Source of the DNA: JACROF01 sp964533055
Lineage (GTDB): Bacteria; Patescibacteriota; Microgenomatia; Levybacterales; UBA12049
Length of the DNA: 13,715 nt
Assembly (NCBI GenBank): GCA_964533055.1
Contig: CAZHKZ010000020.1
Span: 1-13,715 of the forward strand
Direction: 5' to 3'
Shown: positions 1 through 5,302 of the stretch, piece after piece
How the letters are laid out: the number at the start of each line of letters is the position of its first letter
How positions within the stretch are numbered: position 1 is the first letter of the stretch
Translations under genes and position numbers: made by a program
Notes under the pieces: generated by a model
Seen by the model: only the letters and a program-made list of their open reading frames with translations
What the model was told of the DNA's origin: nothing
Databases searched by the model: none

Positions 1-10
1 GTCAGATCTA

Positions 11-50
11 CTCATGGGCGCTCGCACATTCAATAGAGAAAGGAAACACC
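11..50 (+). promoter_or_regulatory. 5' leader and SD of the first small membrane-protein cassette
   Basis: GAGAAAGGAAACA at 36-48 holds an SD-like AAAGGA (39-44) six bases before the ATG at 51. It is identical to 4687-4699, before the gene at 4703. Positions 11-30 match 3925-3944, the leader of the gene at 3959, at 16 of 20 bases, including ATGGG and GCACATT. The leader therefore carries elements of both other cassettes. Its promoter lies outside the window. Confidence 0.6.
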
Positions 51-374
51 ATGCTCTCGAAGATCTCCACTATTCTTATTTACGTCGGGATCTCAGCAAG
101 TTTTTTTGCATGGGGAAACATTTGGGGAACAGCCATCTTGGCTACCTATGCATTAGGTAACCTCTTACCTGGTGAGTCATGGGAAGTCAGTGGCAACATG
201 CGCTTGAAGTTCCTAATTATCCTAGAATTCTGCCTAATGATCCTGGTCGCAATCATTGGCGCTTTTGCAATCGGATTCGCGGCACCTGGGGAGATATATG
301 GAATTCCCCTCGGGGTTCTTTTCTGCATCGCAGTACTGGCAATACACGTTTTCTATATTGTTCATCCAGAATAA
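51..374 (+). CDS. small integral membrane protein, unknown function
   Basis: A 107-residue, very hydrophobic protein with no recognised family. Probable membrane segments lie at about residues 7-24, 26-40, 50-76 and 83-104. A short polar stretch with ESWEVSGNMR sits between the second and third. It ends in a short HPE tail. The start is well supported: the ATG follows GAGAAAGGAAACACC, an SD-bearing leader shared with the gene at 4703. A perfect 12-bp hairpin begins 17 bases after the stop, so it is probably transcribed alone. No clear homology is visible to the paralogous pair at 3959 and 4703, but the leader and layout are of the same type. Its richer use of C- and G-ending codons than the next genes is also like that pair. 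No catalytic motif is seen. Coding status is likely; function is unknown. Confidence 0.75.
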   Translation: MLSKISTILIYVGISASFFAWGNIWGTAILATYALGNLLPGESWEVSGNMRLKFLIILEFCLMILVAIIGAFAIGFAAPGEIYGIPLGVLFCIAVLAIHVFYIVHPE

Positions 375-391
375 TCTTTACCCGCAACAAA

Positions 392-418
392 GCCTCGTCC
401 CGCGTAGCGGGACGAGGC
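392..418. terminator. perfect 12-bp hairpin, probable terminator
   Basis: GCCTCGTCCCGC (392-403), loop GTA, then GCGGGACGAGGC (407-418) is a perfect inverted repeat. On the plus strand it is followed by AACTTTACTCTT, only moderately T-rich. On the minus strand it is followed by TTTGTTG. It may end the gene at 51-374. No minus-strand gene needs it in this window. Confidence 0.65.
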
Positions 419-476
419 AACTTTACTCTTATAGATTTTTACAACCTCTTCTTCTATACTCGACTTGTCATCACGA

Positions 477-1892
477 ATGAAAAAATTAATCCCAATAATA
501 TCGATCATAACTCTCCTCTTTCTCTTCGCAATTGCCATCGATCTCACACCTTTCTTGCGTGGACCTGCGCCATACTCGCCAGATTGGCGATGGCCATACA
601 TGATCCCAATACTGTCCTGGAAATTGATCGTTCCATTTTTATCAGGCGGACTGATCCTCATAACAGGGGTGTTAATTCTTAAAAAAGAAGTTAAAAATAT
701 CTGGTGGATTCTTACTCTTCTCATTCTGGAAGGAATACTACTCCAATTCAGTCTTCTCTTTGCTAGCAATGCAGGTATCTCCGTCCTTATCCATAGAATG
801 ATCAATCCGATGCTCAGTGGATATTTCACCACAGCTACCTACATCACAACAGTTCCAGAATTTTTAAAGACGTTTAACGATTCCTTTAATTACTATCCAC
901 TTTTCGCGAGATTTCACCCACCGCTTGATGTGATTTTTTATTACTACGTCAATCAAATCTCACTCATTTTCACCCCTTTCATGCCATTTATTAATAAGAT
1001 TGATCCAATACATGGAGATGTGAGCCATATCTGGAATAGTCTTTTTGCTTATGAAAAAGTTGGAGCAATTCTTGGCTCTCTTGTCACGCAACTTCTCAGT
1101 TTTGTGACAGTCATTCCCCTATACTTTGCTACCAAGAATCTCTCTAATCAAAAGTCAGGCATCATTGCGTGTCTTTTCTACATCCTCACGCCATCTATTC
1201 TGCTTTTTGCACCTTTAGCTGATGTGATGTATCCACTTTTTATCGCTAGCGCATTTTATTTTTTAACGCAGTTCTTAAAAACCAAAAAATCATATTGGCT
1301 CTATCTCTCAGGACTTATTCTGTCAATTGGTAGTCTTTTTACCCTGACTATACTTCCAGCTCTGCTTGTCTTTGGTATCTATTATCTTTTCCAAATCGAT
1401 AACCTATATTCCAAAATTAAATTAATTTTGGGAGATGGCGTGATCATCCTTGCGGGATTTTTGACTCCTTTGATCATTCTTCAATTATTTTTTCACCTGG
1501 ATATTTTGACGATGCTACAAAGAGTAAAGCTGTATCATGATCTCACCCAAATTGGCAGAAATTATTTCGTTTGGTTCTTCTATAGCCCATATGATTTCTT
1601 TATCTTCCTGGGTTTTCCTACCACCATTCTCTTCCTAGCATCGTTCTCAAAAAGAATCCTAAGCAGAGAAAATGCACTGGCTATCTCATTTTCCACTCTT
1701 ATTCTCATTCTTCTTTTATTAGGATCTGTCAAAGGAGAGACGGGGCGAGTATGGATACCATATGTCATTTTTCCGATTGTGATCGCAGCCGTTTCATGTA
1801 AGAAAATTGACTCGATTCAAGTGACCACTATATTGTCTCTTCTCTTACTCCAGTCAATTATTTTTGGGCTTTTTCTTGTAACCCTTTGGTAG
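477..1892 (+). CDS. multi-pass membrane glycosyltransferase-like protein (GT-C fold, PMT/ArnT-like)
   Basis: About 471 residues with roughly ten or more hydrophobic helices. The layout fits GT-C enzymes that move a sugar from a polyprenyl-phosphate carrier onto an outer-face acceptor. Supporting motifs: an acidic residue after the first helix followed by RGPAPYSPDWRWPY; ARFHPPLD at about residues 144-151, like the HPPL(Y) motif of PMT_2-type proteins; and GETGRVWIP near the C-terminus, a pattern common in these families. Substrate cannot be told. A TTG at 465 extends the frame by four residues, but ATG 477 (MKKLIPI) gives a typical signal-anchor start and is preferred. No SD is visible. A lone -10-like TATACT at 455-460 would place transcription start about ten bases before the ATG. 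TACTCTTATAG at 424-434 is a weak echo of the repeat at 3861 and 4581. Family call moderate, coding certain. Confidence 0.8.
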   Translation: MKKLIPIISIITLLFLFAIAIDLTPFLRGPAPYSPDWRWPYMIPILSWKLIVPFLSGGLILITGVLILKKEVKNIWWILTLLILEGILLQFSLLFASNAGISVLIHRMINPMLSGYFTTATYITTVPEFLKTFNDSFNYYPLFARFHPPLDVIFYYYVNQISLIFTPFMPFINKIDPIHGDVSHIWNSLFAYEKVGAILGSLVTQLLSFVTVIPLYFATKNLSNQKSGIIACLFYILTPSILLFAPLADVMYPLFIASAFYFLTQFLKTKKSYWLYLSGLILSIGSLFTLTILPALLVFGIYYLFQIDNLYSKIKLILGDGVIILAGFLTPLIILQLFFHLDILTMLQRVKLYHDLTQIGRNYFVWFFYSPYDFFIFLGFPTTILFLASFSKRILSRENALAISFSTLILILLLLGSVKGETGRVWIPYVIFPIVIAAVSCKKIDSIQVTTILSLLLLQSIIFGLFLVTLW

Positions 1893-1974
1893 AACTTCGT
1901 TTGAATTGACAACAAAAACAGCGTATTACTACTTGTATTTTCAAGGCACATGACCAATACTAAATATGGTCTTT

Positions 1975-3390
1975 ATGAAATACATTTTCATCACATTTAC
2001 TGGACTTGGCCTCCCCATCGCATACAAACTCCATCAACAAGGACATGAGGTCATGGTTGGCATTATCCAAGACATCAAAGATTATGCGATGGAAGATGAA
2101 GTCGTAACTCCTGAGCTTGAATTCAATAAAAAAAGACGACTCTCACTGTTCAAGGGAATGCTACCAACGCAAGATGCTCATACAGTTGTTGAGACAATGA
2201 AAACGATCAAGAACCCTGAAGAATGGTTTGTATTCTTTGAAGAAAACAATCTCTATCGCTGGGCAGATAAGGTGCGAGACCTTGGCTTCCACGGCAACTT
2301 CCCCACTAAAGATGACTTTCTCTATGAGGTAGATCGTGAGCGCGCAAAGCAATTTGTGCGAGATCACTACTCCAAGCTTTATACACCAGAGGTAGAGGAA
2401 TTTGAAAAAGTCGAGCAAGGAATTAAATTCCTAAAAGACAGTAAAGATATTTGGGTGCTCAAAGGTCAGCATGATACTGCAAAGACATTCGTGCCAAGTG
2501 TTGAAGATGCAGAACTCGCGAATAATCAAATTATCGAAATCTTAACCAACTTCCCTCATAAATACGAAAGGCTTGGTTTTATCCTAGAAAAATTCATTCC
2601 CTCGATCATCGAATTTACCCCTGAAAAACTTTATTATGATGGTGTGCCTCTAGGCACCAATCTTATGTTTGAGAACAAATCCTTTGGCAGTGGCAATATC
2701 TCAGTTCAGACTGGCTGCACGATGGACATGGTCTTTCCAACAGATATCAACGATAGGATCAATAAAATAGCTTTTCCCCCTATCGTTGATGAAATGGCCA
2801 AAGCTCACAAAGGACTCTTCATTTGGGATGCATCAATCCTTGTCAGCAAAAAGGATGGCAAGATGTATTTTGGTGAATTTTGCTCCAATCGTCCAGGCTA
2901 CAACTGCCTCTTTACTGAGATCTCACAGTCTGGCGGACCAAACGCCTACTTTGAAAATATTGTTAAGAAAAAAAATCCCTTCACACTTGGTACCGTCGCA
3001 AGTTCTGTAAGGGTATTCAATATGAATCGAGATGAAGAAGATGAATCAATTTCTCCAGATATCCTTGTGAACTATAAAACTGAAGTTGAAAAAGATATCT
3101 GGCTCTGGGATGTGCGCAAAAATGAACGGGGCAACCTTGTCTCAGTTGGTACAGACTGGAATCTAGCTATTATTACAGGTGCTGGTAAATCGATTCATGA
3201 AGCAGTTAATCGCCTCTATCGCAACGTTGATAGTTTTGCCTTTGTTGGTGCATATTATCGACCGAAAGATGATTATCTTTCTATGGACTACACATCATCA
3301 ATTCTTAACCGTGTTAACTATGGCCTTGAGCGTGGTCTCTACAGACTACCATTTGACGTTAAAATTGGTGATATTGACGCAACCGTATGA
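1975..3390 (+). CDS. ATP-grasp protein resembling phosphoribosylamine-glycine ligase (GARS/PurD-like)
   Basis: About 471 residues. The N-terminus (MKYIFITFTGLGLPIAYKL, then GHEV) resembles the dinucleotide-fold-like N domain of GARS. VLKG near residue 161 is followed by FVPSVEDAELANNQI, as in the ATP-grasp region VVKADG...TLEEA, but the glycine-rich loop is not conserved. GEFCSNRPGYN near residue 300 fits the E...N metal site (EFNxRFGDPE in PurD). AIITGAGKSIHEAVNRLYRNV near the end matches the GARS C domain. It probably ligates an acid and an amine using ATP. No purine genes are nearby and several GARS positions differ, so the true substrate may not be phosphoribosylamine. ATG 1966 would add MVF; ATG 1975 gives the usual MK start. 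TTGACA at 1906-1911 lacks a good -10 partner. The TGA stop overlaps the next start as ATGA. Confidence 0.75.
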   Translation: MKYIFITFTGLGLPIAYKLHQQGHEVMVGIIQDIKDYAMEDEVVTPELEFNKKRRLSLFKGMLPTQDAHTVVETMKTIKNPEEWFVFFEENNLYRWADKVRDLGFHGNFPTKDDFLYEVDRERAKQFVRDHYSKLYTPEVEEFEKVEQGIKFLKDSKDIWVLKGQHDTAKTFVPSVEDAELANNQIIEILTNFPHKYERLGFILEKFIPSIIEFTPEKLYYDGVPLGTNLMFENKSFGSGNISVQTGCTMDMVFPTDINDRINKIAFPPIVDEMAKAHKGLFIWDASILVSKKDGKMYFGEFCSNRPGYNCLFTEISQSGGPNAYFENIVKKKNPFTLGTVASSVRVFNMNRDEEDESISPDILVNYKTEVEKDIWLWDVRKNERGNLVSVGTDWNLAIITGAGKSIHEAVNRLYRNVDSFAFVGAYYRPKDDYLSMDYTSSILNRVNYGLERGLYRLPFDVKIGDIDATV

Positions 3391-3863
3391 GTACATCTCG
3401 TCTCCTTGATCTTAAGAAGCTCAAATTTGAAGTCAGAGATGCCATGCGCTACGACGATGCTGGCGACTACTTTGATAACACCATAGTCGCATATGACTTC
3501 AAAAATGATGTCATCACTAATGCGATCTTTCTCCATGAATTTATTGAGTATATGCTCATCAAGGCATCTGGCATCGAGCCAGATCTGATTGATCGCTTTG
3601 ACACAGATGAGACTTCGAAAAAAGAATTCCCAAAAGAATTTGCACTCTATGGCAAATTCCATGAGATGGCCAATCAGGTTGAGCGTCAATTCATCCAAAA
3701 CTTGGGCCTTAGCTGGGATGAGCATGATAAGACGATCAATACTACAAAAGTGAAGATCGCAGTTCAGAAACTATCTGACACCGTACACGGAGAAAAACCT
3801 CAAAAAGCAGCAATCACACGTGTAAAGCGCATCGTCACCTCGGTCTTCAAAAAGCAAAGATAG
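3387..3863 (+). CDS. small soluble protein with HExxE and HxxAxxxER motifs, unknown
   Basis: 158 residues, soluble and charged. The start ATG overlaps the stop of the ATP-grasp gene as ATGA (3387-3390) and has no SD, which indicates translational coupling. FLHEFIEYML at residues 48-57 contains H50, E51 and E54, a zinc-hydrolase-like HExxE. KFHEMANQVERQF at 90-102 gives a second H92, A95 and E99-R100, in a helix before GLSWDEHDK. The spacing HExxE, then about 40 residues, then HxxAxxxER looks like a conserved metal site rather than chance, but I cannot name the family. The C-terminal 25 residues are Lys/Arg-rich. It could be a hydrolase or chaperone acting with the ATP-grasp partner. Metal binding is inferred. 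The TAG stop is also the first triplet of the 21-bp repeat. Confidence 0.75.
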   Translation: MSTSRLLDLKKLKFEVRDAMRYDDAGDYFDNTIVAYDFKNDVITNAIFLHEFIEYMLIKASGIEPDLIDRFDTDETSKKEFPKEFALYGKFHEMANQVERQFIQNLGLSWDEHDKTINTTKVKIAVQKLSDTVHGEKPQKAAITRVKRIVTSVFKKQR

Positions 3864-3881
3864 TCTTATAGTTTGATATTT
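3861..3881 (+). repeat. 21-bp direct repeat, copy 1
   Basis: TAGTCTTATAGTTTGATATT plus one more T, identical to 4581-4601 and exactly 720 bp upstream of it. The first triplet is the stop codon of the preceding gene. The repeat contains the TTGATA -35 of the promoter for the gene at 3959. Confidence 0.9.
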
Positions 3882-3901
3882 CAGACATCTTTAGCTATAC
3901 T
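3873..3901 (+). promoter_or_regulatory. sigma70-type promoter of the 3959 gene
   Basis: TTGATA (3873-3878), a 17-bp spacer, then TATACT (3896-3901). The expected transcription start is about 3908, giving a leader of about 50 bases. Confidence 0.7.
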
Positions 3902-3911
3902 TATCCCATAA

Positions 3912-3958
3912 ACCCACAGCGTTGCTGATGGGTCCTTGCACATTGAAAGGATCTCAAG
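3912..3958 (+). promoter_or_regulatory. structured 5' leader with SD
   Basis: ACCC-a-CAGC (3912-3920), loop GTT, GCTG-at-GGGT (3924-3933) forms a hairpin at the predicted 5' end of the mRNA. CTTGCACATT (3935-3944) and an SD-like AAAGGA (3946-3951) follow, seven bases before the ATG at 3959. ATGGG...GCACATT is shared with positions 14-30. Confidence 0.5.
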
Positions 3959-4519
3959 ATGACTACCAAGATTCAACTCTTGCTGGAGAAAGGCTTCGGA
4001 GGATTGATGCCTGCTTGGGCAGCGTTCTTCTCTTTTTTTTTCACGTTTGGAATGATGACCCTGATCAGAGTCATCTTCGAACACGAGCTCTACTTTAGCA
4101 GGTGGACTGCGTTCTGGCTTGGCGATACGATCGCCATCCCACTTTTCACATACTACGCCTCGTACGGCCTACAAGAGTACCAAAAGTCTGATCGATGGTA
4201 CGACAGCAAAGAATTTCTGTTGGTCCTAGCATTCTGCGGAGTGACGATTGGACTCGCACTTTTCAATGGCGCTGTCCAAAGCAGAGGCGTCAGCTGGAGA
4301 TACCTTATCGAGAAACCAAGCGAGCTATACCACACCTTTGTGATTTGGCCGCTGCTTACAACGATGGTGGCCAAGAGCATTCTCCTTTTGATCGCGACTC
4401 GCTCGACAGAGCGATCCCAATTCGCATTGAAGGGGGTTGTGTGTGCGATCCTTCTGTACGTAGGCTTTCTGGTCTACGATGCAAAATGGCTTCCAACCAG
4501 AAATAATCCTGGGATCTAA
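3959..4519 (+). CDS. small membrane protein, paralogue of the 4703 gene, unknown family
   Basis: 186 residues with about five hydrophobic segments (roughly 18-40, 52-70, 85-104, 124-146, 156-173). It aligns with the 4703 product through FGMM (30-33), RVIF (37-40), W49, F52, GD (55-56), IPL (60-62), WY (80-81), and ExxHxF with E122, H125 and F127, followed by PL (131-132). The spacings from W49 to GD to IPL, and from E122 to H125 to F127 to PL, are the same in both. Conserved acidic and His residues in or near membrane segments could form a functional site; this is inference. The start has a good SD. The gene has its own promoter, leader and terminator, so it is a self-contained cassette. Base composition looks richer in G+C at third positions than its neighbours. 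Function unknown. Confidence 0.8.
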   Translation: MTTKIQLLLEKGFGGLMPAWAAFFSFFFTFGMMTLIRVIFEHELYFSRWTAFWLGDTIAIPLFTYYASYGLQEYQKSDRWYDSKEFLLVLAFCGVTIGLALFNGAVQSRGVSWRYLIEKPSELYHTFVIWPLLTTMVAKSILLLIATRSTERSQFALKGVVCAILLYVGFLVYDAKWLPTRNNPGI

Positions 4520-4527
4520 CTCACACC

Positions 4528-4564
4528 TGACGGTCTTGCCCCAAAAGCGAGACCGTCATTTTTT
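4528..4564 (+). terminator. Rho-independent terminator
   Basis: TGACGGTCTTGC (4528-4539), loop CCCAAAA, GCGAGACCGTCA (4547-4558) pairs over 12 bp with one T-G wobble. TTTTTT (4559-4564) follows directly. It ends the gene at 3959-4519. Confidence 0.9.
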
Positions 4565-4580
4565 CCTCGTTACTATTATT

Positions 4581-4601
4581 TAGTCTTATAGTTTGATATT
4601 T
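4581..4601 (+). repeat. 21-bp direct repeat, copy 2
   Basis: Identical to 3861-3881. It again supplies the -35 (TTGATA, 4593-4598) of a promoter for a small membrane-protein gene. Sequence outside the 21 bp does not match at either end. Confidence 0.9.
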
Positions 4602-4621
4602 ATCCTTCATACTGTTACAAT
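4593..4621 (+). promoter_or_regulatory. sigma70-type promoter of the 4703 gene
   Basis: TTGATA (4593-4598), 17-bp spacer, TACAAT (4616-4621). The expected start is about 4628, leaving a leader of about 75 bases. Confidence 0.7.
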
Positions 4622-4655
4622 TCCATCATTCAAAGCCATTTTCAATCGCTCTGAA

Positions 4656-4702
4656 AGAGTCTGCATGCGCAGCTCTCACGCACTTTGAGAAAGGAAACAG
4701 GA
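4656..4702 (+). promoter_or_regulatory. structured 5' leader with SD
   Basis: AGAG-t-CTGC (4656-4664), loop ATGC, GCAGCTCT (4669-4676) forms an 8-bp hairpin with one bulged T. CACGCACTTT follows, then GAGAAAGGAAACA (4687-4699), which is identical to 36-48. The AAAGGA core sits seven bases before the ATG at 4703. Confidence 0.5.
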
Positions 4703-5251
4703 ATGGAGATTCTCAACTGGATTCGTAGTACGCATATCCAGCCAATCTATTCATTTACCGGCCCTTGGGGAGGACTCATTGCTCTCTTTATAGGCTTCGG
4801 AACGATGAATATCGCCCGAGTCTATTTCAGAGAAGGAAAGGAACACAACGTAGATCTACGCAAATGGAACTCTTTCGTCTTCGGGGAATGCATGTGCATC
4901 CCACTCTACGGCTTTTTTGCCGGGATGGAGCTGGGCGACAGACACATAACCGCCTGGTATACAGAGTCCTGGATATCGCTCTCTTTCCTTCCGATTGGAC
5001 TTGCAGCAGCCGGGATCAACTACCTTCTCGGAAGAAAATACTTTCTACTGCCAGAGAAGACTTGGCTAGCGAGTACTGAGCGCTGGCACATTTTTGGGTG
5101 CTTCCCGCTGCACGCCCTTCTAATCGTACCTAGCTTTCCGGCAATGCTGTACGCAGACTCTGTCTGGGCAAAGCTGGCAGTAATCTCACTCCAGCTCTGG
5201 GGACTTAGCATCTTAACCGACAGAAACAAAAGAGATGCTCCCAGAAGATAG
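4703..5251 (+). CDS. small membrane protein, paralogue of the 3959 gene, unknown family
   Basis: 182 residues with about five hydrophobic segments. A TTG at 4685 would extend the frame but lies in the SD-bearing leader, so ATG 4703 is chosen. Residues shared with the 3959 product: FGTM (32-35), RVYF (39-42), W55, F58, GE (61-62, where the paralogue has GD), IPL (66-68), A73, WY (85-86), ExxHxF with E126, H129 and F131, then PL (135-136). Compared with the paralogue there is a four-residue insertion between RVYF and W55 and a more basic C-terminal tail (DRNKRDAPRR). It has its own promoter, leader and terminator. It probably arose by tandem duplication of a unit of about 720 bp followed by strong divergence. 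No known enzyme motif is recognised. Confidence 0.8.
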   Translation: MEILNWIRSTHIQPIYSFTGPWGGLIALFIGFGTMNIARVYFREGKEHNVDLRKWNSFVFGECMCIPLYGFFAGMELGDRHITAWYTESWISLSFLPIGLAAAGINYLLGRKYFLLPEKTWLASTERWHIFGCFPLHALLIVPSFPAMLYADSVWAKLAVISLQLWGLSILTDRNKRDAPRR

Positions 5252-5264
5252 TGAGTAAACCACC

Positions 5265-5302
5265 TGGCGAGTTCGATTCACATCGGACTCGCCAATTTTT
5301 TT
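5265..5302 (+). terminator. Rho-independent terminator between convergent genes
   Basis: TGGCGAGTTCGAT (5265-5277), loop TCAC, ATCGGACTCGCCA (5282-5294) forms a 13-bp stem with one wobble. Seven T follow (5296-5302). The T run overlaps the minus-strand stop codon (5301-5303) of the histidine kinase. In the minus direction no T run follows the stem, so termination there would be weak. Confidence 0.9.

Noticed and set aside
179..682. 167-residue plus-strand reading frame
   Set aside because: It overlaps two better-supported membrane genes in another frame, spans the hairpin at 392-418, and has a mixed composition typical of a shadow frame.
362..832. 156-residue minus-strand reading frame
   Set aside because: It lies antisense to the GT-C gene, runs through the hairpin at 392-418, and has no recognisable motif or start signal.
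1906..1935. Promoter for the ATP-grasp gene from TTGACA at 1906-1911
   Set aside because: A perfect -35 is present, but no good -10 lies 16-18 bp downstream (best is TACTTG), so it is not listed as a feature.
3388..3390. TGA possibly read as glycine (code 25)
   Set aside because: Reading through the TGA at 3388 runs out of frame with the well-supported next gene and soon meets TAG. No gene contains an in-frame TGA. TGA is a stop here.
3339..3725. 128-residue minus-strand reading frame
   Set aside because: It is antisense to the coupled ATP-grasp and HExxE genes, which have much stronger support.
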